64,000 nt of DNA from RI-153 sp963721725 (GTDB lineage: Bacteria > Chloroflexota > Anaerolineae > Caldilineales > Caldilineaceae): assembly GCA_963721725.1 (NCBI GenBank), contig CAVRLX010000033.1:62001-126000 (forward strand), in the 5' to 3' direction. Numbering within the stretch: the stretch's first letter is position 1; every line of letters begins with the position of its first letter. The translations under genes and the position numbers were made by a program. Below the pieces are notes generated by a model. It made no database searches. It was not told the origin of the DNA and was given only the letters and a program-made list of their open reading frames with translations. This document shows, one piece after another, positions 39,373 through 46,870 of the stretch.

Positions 39373-39946
39373 TCTCTCTTCTGGCTGGCATGGTGGTGTC
39401 GGCTATTTGGTGTACACCAATAGCAAGCCTTGTTTCGCTGGGGGGGAGATCCTGCAAGATCAGCAACGAGGTGGCCCCATAGGTGATGAAGCTATTCACT
39501 AAGGGGCTATAGGGCCATTGGCTATGGCATGAATGACCGTGCGCGCTGAGCACAACCAGATCGATCCGCTCTTGCTCGACAAGTTCATGCAGAGAGCGAG
39601 CCACGCTATCGTCGCTCAAGACTCGTATTTCTGTATTGGCGGGCAGCCGAGCGTGCAGTTGTGCAAAATACTTTTCGGCTTCTATTTTGTTGCGCGCCAC
39701 CATACGCTCCCCCAGCGCTATATCTTCCAGGCTAAGCGGCACCCGTTGGATCATCTCTGGACGGACCACCACATGCACAACCAACAGTTGCGCGGAGTGG
39801 CTTTCGGCCAAAATGCTGGCCAGGGAAAGGGCGCTTTCCGCCCGTTGCGAACCATCTAGCGGGGCCAAGATGCGATGGTATTGAACGCCCCCAGCCGCGC
39901 CGTCTTCCCGATTCGCCTCACGATTATCCGCCAACAGCGCGCACAA
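39329..39946 (-). CDS. Universal stress protein (UspA family)
   Basis: 205 residues. The core YHRILAPLDGSQRAESALSLA... is a UspA domain and the stretch DLVVLSAHGHS...LVNSFITYGATSLLILQDL is its C-terminal nucleotide-binding region (G-x2-G-x9-G-S/T is partly altered, so ATP binding is uncertain). A 35-residue tail follows that overlaps the ndvB start. The N-terminal 20 residues overlap the upstream usp gene; the real start may be later, near the YHRIL segment. Confidence 0.87.
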   Translation of the reverse strand: MCALLADNREANREDGAAGGVQYHRILAPLDGSQRAESALSLASILAESHSAQLLVVHVVVRPEMIQRVPLSLEDIALGERMVARNKIEAEKYFAQLHARLPANTEIRVLSDDSVARSLHELVEQERIDLVVLSAHGHSCHSQWPYSPLVNSFITYGATSLLILQDLPPSETRLAIGVHQIADTTMPARRENGEKGLHARAHFEI

Positions 39947-40352
39947 GCATAATGGACGTGCCGACCCGGTGTATCACCTTTTGGGCAACGCCGCTGACGT
40001 TCCAGCCATTGAGTCCGCTCTGGCCGTGGCTGCTCAACACCAGGAGATCCACATCGTGCTTATGGGTATACTCGACAATTCGTTGCGCCGACCCGCCTTC
40101 CAATAGCACGGTCTGGGGGGCAAGGCCCCATTGTCTCAGTTTCTCGGCAGCCTTTTCGAGATAAGCCTGCGCTTCGGCCCTGGCGAAATGCCAGGAGAGC
40201 GGTTCGACTGCCGTCGACTCTACCCCGTCGGTTTCCAAGATGCGCAGGAGGGTAATCGTGGGGCCGTTGATCTGCCCAATGGCGGCTACATGGGGCAAGA
40301 TTCGATCTGCCTGGGGCGTGCCATCCAATGGCACCAAAATGTTTTCGAACAT
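39924..40352 (-). CDS. Universal stress protein (UspA family)
   Basis: 142 residues, a single UspA domain: MFENILVPLDGTPQADRILPHVAAI at the start and VDLLVLSSHGQSGLNGWNVSGVAQKVIHRVGTSIMLVRA at the end, which contains the G-x2-G-x9-G-(T)S nucleotide-binding pattern. It is the first gene of the overlapping series usp-usp-ndvB-receiver. The start follows GGGAGGAGAAGC. Confidence 0.92.
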   Translation of the reverse strand: MFENILVPLDGTPQADRILPHVAAIGQINGPTITLLRILETDGVESTAVEPLSWHFARAEAQAYLEKAAEKLRQWGLAPQTVLLEGGSAQRIVEYTHKHDVDLLVLSSHGQSGLNGWNVSGVAQKVIHRVGTSIMLVRAVGG

Positions 40353-40394
40353 GCTTCTCCTCCCAAGTGCGGGGAGAGGGGAGTGCCCCTTCCC

Positions 40395-40526
40395 CTATTT
40401 GGCTAATGTTTCGAACCCAGAGCCACCCTTGTTGTCTTTCTTCTCCTGTTTCGCCTTCTTCTTTTCCTTGGGCGTTTTGGCTGGCTTTGTTTTGTCGTCT
40501 TTCTTGTCTTTCTGACCCTTACCCAT
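40395..40526 (-). CDS. Tiny lysine-rich disordered protein (43 residues)
   Basis: MGKGQKDKKDDKTKPAKTPKEKKKAK...GGSGFETLAK: over a third lysine, no hydrophobic core, surely disordered. The start at 40526 follows AAGGAGAAAACCAGT at good distance; an upstream in-frame start lacks this. Its family is not known to me. Position among stress genes suggests a nucleic-acid binding or protective role, which is only inference. Confidence 0.6.
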   Translation of the reverse strand: MGKGQKDKKDDKTKPAKTPKEKKKAKQEKKDNKGGSGFETLAK

Positions 40527-40631
40527 ACTGGTTTTCTCCTTAAAGGTGATCAATGTCGAGGCTACTGTCGCATGAAATCTCATGGGATCGATTAATACGT
40601 ACCATCATGCTATGGACGGCTTCCTGTTGGC

Positions 40632-40751
40632 TCAGTCACGGTTCCCGATGATCTTGTGGGCCGCTTGTTTCTGTCGGCGCAGAAATTTCCGATATCCCTT
40701 GGATGGTCGTTTTGTCTTTAGCGTGGGCATCTTCAGTTTCTTGATTGTCAT
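40632..40751 (-). CDS. Tiny arginine/lysine-rich protein (39 residues)
   Basis: MTIKKLKMPTLKTKRPSKGY, then RKFLRRQKQAAHKIIGNRD. ATG at 40749-40751 is preceded by AGGAGTCAATCGCT, a good ribosome-binding site, and the reading frame is closed by TGA at 40632. Very basic, helical in its second half, resembling small ribosome- or nucleic-acid-associated proteins. It is below usual ORF length cutoffs. It lies between the lysine-rich peptide and the LEA-like gene, all on the minus strand. Confidence 0.55.
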   Translation of the reverse strand: MTIKKLKMPTLKTKRPSKGYRKFLRRQKQAAHKIIGNRD

Positions 40752-40910
40752 AGCGATTGACTCCTGTGTGCTAGGTACGACTCTTTACAAAGATTATTGA
40801 TGCAGAATGACGGGGTTAGGGCCAGAATTCCATGGTGTGTGATGCATAGTGTGGCATTCGGAATACCAAGTACATATCACACACTACATATCACACACCA
40901 TGGAGAGACC

Positions 40911-41207
40911 TTAGCCAGCTATCTTGCGCATGGCGTCATGCGCTGCATCCTTGGCCTCGTTTTTGGCATCATGCGCTGCGTCCTTGACCTCGTTTTTGGC
41001 ATCATGCGCTGCGTCCTTGGCCTCGTTTTTGGCATCATGCGACGCATCCTTAACCGCATTTTTGGCGTCATGCGACGCATCCTGAACTTTGTTCTTCATG
41101 TCATGCGCTGCATCCTTGACGGCGTTCTTTACGTCATGGGCTGCGTCCTTGGCATCATTCTTCATGTCTTGCGTGTTTCTTTTGTTTTCTTGCTCGGTGT
41201 TCGACAT
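40911..41207 (-). CDS. LEA-like protein of 11-residue repeats
   Basis: 98 residues. After MSNTEQENKRNTQD, seven near-identical 11-residue units of pattern x-K-N-x-(A/V)-(K/Q)-D-A-(A/S)-H-D run to residue 91, followed by AMRKIAG. This is the hallmark of group 3 late-embryogenesis-abundant proteins, which are disordered in solution and form amphipathic helices on drying or freezing. Every unit has one His, an uncommon feature that could bind metal. DNA shows it as a 33-bp tandem repeat. The start follows AGGAGAACCCT. Confidence 0.85.
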   Translation of the reverse strand: MSNTEQENKRNTQDMKNDAKDAAHDVKNAVKDAAHDMKNKVQDASHDAKNAVKDASHDAKNEAKDAAHDAKNEVKDAAHDAKNEAKDAAHDAMRKIAG

Positions 41208-41316
41208 AGGGTTCTCCTGTTACATGGATTGAGCAGCACCACAAAGGAACCATTTCTTCTGTTTGAAAAATGTCTTTGTGTGCTGCGGCGTATATTAATG
41301 CGGCTTGATGTAGTCG

Positions 41317-41589
41317 TTATCGAAGTTGTCCCCGTCGCACAAGATTCACAATTGCAAGCAGGACGACAGCGCCGCCCAGAGACAAGAGCAGCGCCCCAAT
41401 GCTGAAATTGTTCTGATTAATGGTGCTAATCCCAAACAACGGGCTGAGGAACCAACCGGCCAGAAATGCACCCACGATCCCCACCACAATGTTTAGCAGC
41501 AAACCTTGCTGTGCGTCTGTTCGCATCATCATGCTAGCCACCCAACCAATGATCCCGCCCATGATGAGCCACACGAGAAAATTTATCAT
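41317..41589 (-). CDS. GlsB/YeaQ/YmgE family stress membrane protein
   Basis: 90 residues with three membrane helices and glycine-rich faces: MINFLVWLIMGGIIGWVASMMM, then LLLNIVVGIVGAFLAGWFLSPLFGI and ISIGALLLSLGGAVVLLAIVNLV. This is the transglycosylase-associated/GlsB family, usually induced by general or envelope stress. It is the first of the small stress genes on the minus strand; the LEA-like gene follows 110 bp later. The start follows GGAGGAGTAC. Confidence 0.92.
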   Translation of the reverse strand: MINFLVWLIMGGIIGWVASMMMRTDAQQGLLLNIVVGIVGAFLAGWFLSPLFGISTINQNNFSIGALLLSLGGAVVLLAIVNLVRRGQLR

Positions 41590-41833
41590 GTACTCCTCCT
41601 CCTCATTGTCTGCTTGTTAGCGCATCTATCAATTTCCACCTTCATTTAGCATAGCTGGAGCGCCCATCCTCGTCGTCAGCGCATCAGATAGAGTTTTTGA
41701 CCCAAAAAAGTTGCCTGTGGGGCAGTCTATGATCGGTTTGATATACGCTATTTGGCGCACATGGCCCTGGGTTGTGTGTGATTTGAAACTATCGCCGCCC
41801 GATGACCGAACATTGGTCCAATCAGGCGCACAA

Positions 41834-41869
41834 AAAAGCGGGAAGCCTTTCCGTGGGCTTCCCGCTTTT
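41834..41869. terminator. Bidirectional intrinsic terminator in a gene-poor stretch
   Basis: AAAAGCGGGAAGCC (41833-41846) pairs with GGCTTCCCGCTTTT (41856-41869), with A/T tracts on both sides. It separates the PotA-like gene from the GlsB gene. Apart from it, 41590-42098 holds nothing I can support. Confidence 0.85.
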
Positions 41870-42098
41870 GATTGAAATCTCAAGGATTATCCGCAGTTTG
41901 CCCAGCCAATAGAGCTGCTGATAACCCCGCATAAGATCTGGCATGATGGGTGATTCAGATTCTATGTCTGCATCCACAGAACTCTCTTTGCCGCCAAGAT
42001 CTGTCACAATCGCCTTGACTAATAAGGTGGCTAAGGCATCCAATCGCATCGGACACCCCACGGATTCAGATCTCTACCTAATCCTCACTTGCCACTCC

Positions 42099-43283
42099 CT
42101 ACGCCGTCAAAATCTGCGCGTTCTCCGCTGCCCAATGGACGTAGACCTGTTCGCCGATTTGAAAGGGCAGATCATAACGGCTGCCGTAATTTTGCATACG
42201 CACAAAGAGACTGACATCCTCGGCCAGGGCCACCCGATAGCGCGTATCGGTGCCAATGTAGATTGCTTCTTCAATCCGGCCATCCAACACAACATTGTCT
42301 TTTTCCGTCGCCAGATACTCGGCCATATCCACAGGCTTGGAGGGGAGTGCGCCGCCAAAAAGTGAGGCCAGTTCGTCGGGATCAATGTTGCTTTTGGCAG
42401 GATTGATTGGCCCGCGGGGATAAAGTGAGATCTTCTCCGGGCGGATCGCCAGTGTCACCAACTGGTTGGGACTCAACTCGCGGCCTTCGGGCGAGGCAAG
42501 CATGGGCAGCCCCCCCACCTCGACCGAGGCAAACTCGGCAACCTCCAACACACGCCCCGGCACAAAGTTCGTCTCGCCAATGAAATCGGCCACAAAGCGG
42601 TTGGCCGGGTGTTCGTAGATCTGCTTGGGCGTGCCGCTTTGTTGCACCAGCCCATCGCTCATCACAGCGATGCGGTCGGACATCGTCAGCGCTTCTTCCT
42701 GATCATGGGTCACATAGATAAAGGTAATGCCCACCTCGGACTGAATTTGCTTGAGTTCCACTTGCATGGCCTTGCGCAACTTCAGGTCCAGCGCGCCCAG
42801 CGGTTCATCCAGCAGCAGCACCTCCGGGCGGTTGACCAAGGCACGGGCCAGGGCGATACGCTGTTGCTGTCCGCCGGAAAGCTGCCCCGGCTTGCGTTCG
42901 CTCAGGTGGGGTAGCCGGACAAGATCCAATGCATCGCCCACGCGCTGCTTAATCTCGTTGCGACTGACCTTTTGCATCTCTAGCCCAAAGGCTACATTTT
43001 GGGATACCGTCATGTGGGGAAAGAGCGCATAGCTCTGAAAAACTGTGTTCACGGGGCGGCGGTGGGCGGGGATACCGGCCACAGGCTGGCCCATAATGTA
43101 AATTTCGCCCGTGGTGGGCTGCTCAAAACCGGCGATCATACGCAGTGTGGTGGTCTTGCCACAGCCACTGGGGCCAAGCAGCGAAAAGAATTCGCCGTCA
43201 CCAATCGTCAAGTTTAGATGATTCACCGCCACAAACTCGCCAAATCGTTTAGTCACATTTTGAAGTTCAACGCTTATGCTCAC
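42099..43283 (-). CDS. ABC transporter ATP-binding protein, PotA (spermidine/putrescine) type
   Basis: 394 residues. Walker A GPSGCGKTTTLRMIAGFE, Q-loop VFQSYALFPHMT, signature LSGGQQQRIALARALV, Walker B VLLLDEPLGALD and H-loop VTHDQEEAL are intact. The C-terminal part (from about 240) is a TOBE_2 regulatory domain seen in PotA, FbpC and related importers of polyamines, iron or other small solutes. No permease or binding-protein gene is adjacent, so it may serve a distant importer. Confidence 0.92.
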   Translation of the reverse strand: MSISVELQNVTKRFGEFVAVNHLNLTIGDGEFFSLLGPSGCGKTTTLRMIAGFEQPTTGEIYIMGQPVAGIPAHRRPVNTVFQSYALFPHMTVSQNVAFGLEMQKVSRNEIKQRVGDALDLVRLPHLSERKPGQLSGGQQQRIALARALVNRPEVLLLDEPLGALDLKLRKAMQVELKQIQSEVGITFIYVTHDQEEALTMSDRIAVMSDGLVQQSGTPKQIYEHPANRFVADFIGETNFVPGRVLEVAEFASVEVGGLPMLASPEGRELSPNQLVTLAIRPEKISLYPRGPINPAKSNIDPDELASLFGGALPSKPVDMAEYLATEKDNVVLDGRIEEAIYIGTDTRYRVALAEDVSLFVRMQNYGSRYDLPFQIGEQVYVHWAAENAQILTA

Positions 43284-43315
43284 AGGATGCGCCTCCCGCG
43301 CCGGAAATGTGGTTG

Positions 43316-43352
43316 TACGCAGATTGCACAGATTGTACGGATTTGCAGCGCA
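43316..43352. repeat. ACGCAGATT-type tandem repeat
   Basis: Degenerate tandem units ACGCAGATT-GCACAGATT-GTACGGATTT-GCAGCGCAGAG between the PotA-like gene and the PIN toxin. Same repeat family as near 8330 and 22180. Confidence 0.6.
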
Positions 43353-43364
43353 GAGGGCAACCCG

Positions 43365-43751
43365 CTACCACACTTCCACGGCCAGTTCGTCAATCTCGGC
43401 AAAATGGGCATCGCGGGAGACCAGTGTGAGGGTGTGACGCTGGGCGATGGCGGCAATCCAGATGTCATTTTCCGGCAGCGGACGACCTTTGCGCCGCAAC
43501 GCTGCTTTGATGCGCCCGTAGGCGTGGAGCGTTTCATAATCGATCTCTATCACATCTGCCTGAGCTGCAAATTGATCGATATGATCAACGTTAACCTGAA
43601 CCTTTGCTGAATTATAGGCTCCGAAGAGTAGTTCACCGATTACAATCTGTGGCACGTATATGTCGGAGATGCTGACTTTCTCAACAACGCTCAATTCCCC
43701 GGCAAAGAGCGCGACGACAATGTTGGTGTCGAGCATATAGCTACCATTCAT
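43365..43751 (-). CDS. PIN-domain VapC-like ribonuclease toxin
   Basis: 128 residues from ATG at 43751 (MNGSYMLDTNIVVALF). The acidic active-site residues are D8, E40 (VIGELLF), D96 (ENDIWIAAIA) and D114 (SRDAHF). It overlaps the upstream antitoxin by 11 bp. A longer reading to 43898 is only the antitoxin gene in another frame. Confidence 0.9.
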   Translation of the reverse strand: MNGSYMLDTNIVVALFAGELSVVEKVSISDIYVPQIVIGELLFGAYNSAKVQVNVDHIDQFAAQADVIEIDYETLHAYGRIKAALRRKGRPLPENDIWIAAIAQRHTLTLVSRDAHFAEIDELAVEVW

Positions 43752-43971
43752 TCCAATCGATCCTCTCGCAACCATCTTCAATTGCTTCTTCCATCTGTTG
43801 CAAGGACACCTTGTCAAACACACCAATAAATTGAAGCAAACGTGTTCCTGATCGTTCTTTTTGAATGGCTGAGTGCCGTTCTGACATTGCCTCCACAAAG
43901 TTTAATACACGCTGCTGCACATCTTCGGGCATACGCTCAACCGTCTCGATAATTCGTTCAAGCGTGGTCAT
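43741..43971 (-). CDS. Antitoxin of the PIN toxin pair
   Basis: 76 residues starting MTTLERIIETVERMPEDVQQRVLNFVEAMSERH (ATG at 43971 after AGGAGGGTTCA). This helical N-terminus matches DUF2281-like antitoxins (compare KQMVIERLDHLPLPALHDVLSYVEAQ at 12869). The acidic C-terminus (MEEAIEDGCERIDWNEW) probably occupies the toxin active site. Confidence 0.8.
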   Translation of the reverse strand: MTTLERIIETVERMPEDVQQRVLNFVEAMSERHSAIQKERSGTRLLQFIGVFDKVSLQQMEEAIEDGCERIDWNEW

Positions 43972-44064
43972 TGAACCCTCCTTTCTCACCGAAAATCTGC
44001 GTGGTCATCCCCGCTGCATTGTACCATAGCGATCTTTCCCCGCGCTCTATGCTCTGCCTCAGTT

Positions 44065-44093
44065 TTGACGGACCGCCGTGCCGTTGCTACAAT
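44065..44093 (+). promoter_or_regulatory. Strong sigma70-type promoter of the FAH-epimerase operon
   Basis: TTGACG (44065-44070), a 17-bp spacer and TACAAT (44088-44093) with TG in the extended -10 position. The leader to the start at 44168 is about 70 nt. Confidence 0.75.
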
Positions 44094-44167
44094 GACATCA
44101 CTTCTACCCTGCACTTTTTGATGAACCCCATCCCCACTATAAACCAACACCCACTCTTGGAGGAACA

Positions 44168-45037
44168 ATGAAACTGGTTACCTTTGATGCTGGCAACGGC
44201 CCCCGCCTGGGCGCGGTGATCAACGACAGCGTGATCGACTTGGCGGACGCATCCAACGGCCAACTTCCGGCGGATATGCGCAGCTTTTTGGCCCTGGGCG
44301 ACGCCGGCATTGAGCAGGCACGTTCGGCGGTCAATGGCGCAAGTGGCGCGCCCCTGGCGGATGTGAAACTGCTAGCGCCCATCACCAACCCGTCCAAAAT
44401 CATTGCGATTGGCCTCAATTACGCCGACCATTGCCGTGAATCGGGCACGCCCACGCCCACCCGCCCCACCACGTTCACCAAATTTCCCTCCTCCATTGTT
44501 GGCCCTGGCGACACCATTCGCTGGGACCCCGCACTGACCTCTAAAGTGGACTGGGAAGTAGAACTGGCCGTGGTCATCGGCAAAACGGCCAAGCATGTCT
44601 CCGCCGCCAACGCCTTTGACGTTATCGCTGGCTACACCATCTGCCACGACGTCAGCGCCCGTGATCTGCAATTGGAAAAGGGCGACCAATGGATCGTGGG
44701 CAAATCATTGGACACTTTCTGCCCGCTCGGCCCGTGGATCGTCACCAAAGACGAGATCGCCGACCCGCACAATCTTGCCATTCGCTGCGATGTCAACGGC
44801 AAGGCCATGCAGGATTCCAACACCAAAGAGCTTATTTTTAACATCCCCTACCTGATTGAGTTTCTCACCAAAGCCATCACCCTGGAACCCGGCGATATCA
44901 TCACTACAGGCACGCCCCACGGCGTGGGCGCTTTCATGAAGCCGCCGATCTTTTTGAAGAGCGGCGATACTGTCACCGTGGCCGTCGAAGGCATTGGCGA
45001 GATGACCAACCCCTGTGTTGAGGAGGCGGGTGCATGA
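44168..45037 (+). CDS. Fumarylacetoacetate hydrolase family protein
   Basis: 289 residues. The N-terminal part MKLVTFDAGNGPRLGAVINDSVIDLA leads to the catalytic domain (about 70-285) with IAIGLNYADHCRESGTP, DWEVELAVVIGKTAKHV (metal Glu residues), GYTICHDVSARDLQ and TGTPHGVGAFMKPP. Members hydrolyse or hydrate beta-diketo acids, for example 2,4-diketo-3-deoxy sugar acids. The next gene overlaps it (ATGA) and is an NAD-binding epimerase/dehydrogenase, so both probably serve one sugar-acid route. Confidence 0.93.
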   Translation: MKLVTFDAGNGPRLGAVINDSVIDLADASNGQLPADMRSFLALGDAGIEQARSAVNGASGAPLADVKLLAPITNPSKIIAIGLNYADHCRESGTPTPTRPTTFTKFPSSIVGPGDTIRWDPALTSKVDWEVELAVVIGKTAKHVSAANAFDVIAGYTICHDVSARDLQLEKGDQWIVGKSLDTFCPLGPWIVTKDEIADPHNLAIRCDVNGKAMQDSNTKELIFNIPYLIEFLTKAITLEPGDIITTGTPHGVGAFMKPPIFLKSGDTVTVAVEGIGEMTNPCVEEAGA

Positions 45038-46017
45038 GCGACGAAATCTTTTTAATCACCGGCTCCATGGGCTGTATCGGCGCGTGGACGCTGCGCAATC
45101 TGTTGGATGAGGGCGCGGGCATTGTTGCCTCGGATCTCGACACCAATCCCGTGCGCCCCGGTCAGTTGCTTTCAGACGACGAACTGGCCCAGATCGATTT
45201 TGTCTCATTAGACGTCACCGATCGCAAGGCGGTGGAGCGCATGGTGGCCGAGAAGGGCGTCACCCACATTATCCACTTGGCCGGCTTGCAGGTTCCCTTT
45301 TGCCGGGCCAATCCGTCGGTGGGCGCGGCGGTAAATGTGGTGGGCACGGTCAATATCCTTGAAGCGGCGCGTGCCCATTGGGGGCAGGTCAAGGGCGTGG
45401 CCTATGCCAGTTCGCTGGCTGTGCTTGGCCCAGCGGATCTCTACACCGAAAAGCCGGTGAAGGATGACGTGGATCGCATTCCGCAGACGCTCTACGGCGT
45501 CTACAAAACCGCCAACGAAGAGACCGCCCGCATCTATTGGCAGGATTGGCAGATCCCCACGGTGGCGCTGCGCCCGTACATTGTCTACGGCGTGGCGCGT
45601 GACCAGGGCATGACCTCGGATCTTGCCAAAGCTGTCCTGGCTGCCGTGGCCGGGCGACCCTATCACATTAAGTTTGGTGGCCCGGTGGCGTTGCAATATG
45701 CCGACGATGTGGCGAAGATCTTCATCGGCATTGCCCGCTCTGGCTATCAGGGCGCGGCCTCGTGTAATCTGCGTAATGACGTGGTGGACGTGGCCGATTT
45801 TGTGGCGATTATCAAAGAGGAGATCCCCGGCGCGCAGATCACGTGGGAAGCGGGCAACCTGCTCCCCTTCCCCGCCGATCTCGACGACAGCGGCGTGCGT
45901 GAGATCCTCGATGGCTACGTCCCGCACACGCCCTTGCGCGAGGCCATCCGCGACACGGCGGCGCGCTTCAAGGATCTGCTGGCACGGGACAAAGTGGATC
46001 TGGCCCAGTTGGGATAG
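45034..46017 (+). CDS. NAD(P)-dependent epimerase/dehydratase (extended SDR)
   Basis: 327 residues. The nucleotide-binding motif is ITGSMGCIGAWTLRNLLDEGA (G-x-x-G-x-x-G); the catalytic Tyr-x-x-x-Lys is LYGVYKTANEE (about 160), with the Ser in YASSLAVLG. Extended SDRs of this type act on nucleotide sugars or, as uronate or aldose dehydrogenases, on free sugars. Translational coupling to the FAH-family gene favours a catabolic dehydrogenase. Confidence 0.9.
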   Translation: MSDEIFLITGSMGCIGAWTLRNLLDEGAGIVASDLDTNPVRPGQLLSDDELAQIDFVSLDVTDRKAVERMVAEKGVTHIIHLAGLQVPFCRANPSVGAAVNVVGTVNILEAARAHWGQVKGVAYASSLAVLGPADLYTEKPVKDDVDRIPQTLYGVYKTANEETARIYWQDWQIPTVALRPYIVYGVARDQGMTSDLAKAVLAAVAGRPYHIKFGGPVALQYADDVAKIFIGIARSGYQGAASCNLRNDVVDVADFVAIIKEEIPGAQITWEAGNLLPFPADLDDSGVREILDGYVPHTPLREAIRDTAARFKDLLARDKVDLAQLG

Positions 46018-46040
46018 AGAATTTAACGCGGAGAGAGCTG

Positions 46041-46086
46041 AGAAAAAGACCTGACAGGTTTCAGAAAACCTGTCAGGTCTTTTTCT
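46041..46086. terminator. Perfect 21-bp AGACCTGACAGG-type bidirectional terminator
   Basis: Arms 46041-46061 and 46066-46086 are exactly complementary over 21 bp with a 4-nt loop; A- and T-tracts flank the core, so it can end transcription on both strands. It separates two convergent operons. Confidence 0.88.
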
Positions 46087-46117
46087 AGATTTAACCGAGA
46101 GCCAGGCGTATGAGGGA

Positions 46118-46498
46118 TCAACTGATTCCCAAAACGTGTGCCTCTGCTTCGGCAATGACCAGAGTTATGTCCGGTTCGGGACTATCCACAATTTGATGGG
46201 ATAGATGTTTGTGATGAGGAAATGATGCAACTGTTGGATGGTGAGGCGCGTTGTCGTATCGAAAGATGAGTTGGTTATCGGCATCCATAAAGTGGTAACG
46301 ATATTTCTCTATCCCCCAATCAGCCTGTGACTGGCGCAAAAACGTGAAGAAAACCAGGCGGGATGCATTCACAAAAGTAACTTCGCCTTCAACATACCCT
46401 GTATTGGGACTAAGTTGTACAGTACTCACTGCGTAGGTACTCACCAATGCAGAATCACGGATGGCGCTTTCCACCGTGTCCGCATACTTTTTAAGCAC
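46118..46498 (-). CDS. DUF6516/TumE-like putative toxin
   Basis: 126 residues. The segment KYRYHFMDADNQLIFRYDNAPHHPTVASFPHHKHL is the conserved, His- and Asp-rich core that I associate with the TumE (DUF6516) toxin family; the partner gene directly upstream overlaps by 8 bp. The mechanism is not well known to me. Assignment is by motif memory and operon layout. Confidence 0.6.
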   Translation of the reverse strand: MLKKYADTVESAIRDSALVSTYAVSTVQLSPNTGYVEGEVTFVNASRLVFFTFLRQSQADWGIEKYRYHFMDADNQLIFRYDNAPHHPTVASFPHHKHLSHQIVDSPEPDITLVIAEAEAHVLGIS

Positions 46499-46766
46499 TC
46501 ACAACCTCGGCATCTTCGAGCACTGCCTCAACTTCACGTAGCGTCTTTTTCCAATCGGCTATTGCTTCGGCGAGGGCATACCAACGGAAAAAAGCCGGAT
46601 CATCCCCGATTTCGCCACGATTAAATTTTTGCAGAAAAAGAGCCGTTGCCCACCCATATTCTTTTTCAAGAAACGCTGCCTTTTCGCTCAATCGCTCAAT
46701 CGCTTGTGTAGATACTATTTTTTCCCGCTCTAAAATACGGACGATTTCTTGTTTTAGTTTGATCAT
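46491..46766 (-). CDS. Partner of the TumE-like gene, probable antitoxin
   Basis: 91 residues, mostly helical: MIKLKQEIVRILEREKIVSTQAIERLSEKAAFLEKEYGWATALFLQKFNRGEIGDDPAFFRWYALAEAI. Coiled-coil-like N-terminus, acidic C-terminus (REVEAVLEDAEVVSA). No DNA-binding motif is clear. Its 8-bp overlap with the TumE-like gene and its size make it the likely antitoxin. Confidence 0.6.
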   Translation of the reverse strand: MIKLKQEIVRILEREKIVSTQAIERLSEKAAFLEKEYGWATALFLQKFNRGEIGDDPAFFRWYALAEAIADWKKTLREVEAVLEDAEVVSA

Positions 46767-46870
46767 AATCTTTCCAAACCTCGCTCTGTTTGTATCACTA
46801 CTTTTGATTATACATGGCCTTAATCAGAGCAGACCTTGTTTAACGCGGAATGGGCAAACTCACCAGCGGG

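Noticed and set aside
40930..41170. 33-bp direct repeats that could look like a CRISPR array
   Set aside because: The repeats are contiguous, in frame and encode the 11-residue LEA-like units; there are no unique spacers and no cas genes.
41822..42061. 79-codon minus-strand frame
   Set aside because: It runs through a strong intrinsic terminator, lacks a good ribosome-binding site and has no recognisable domain.
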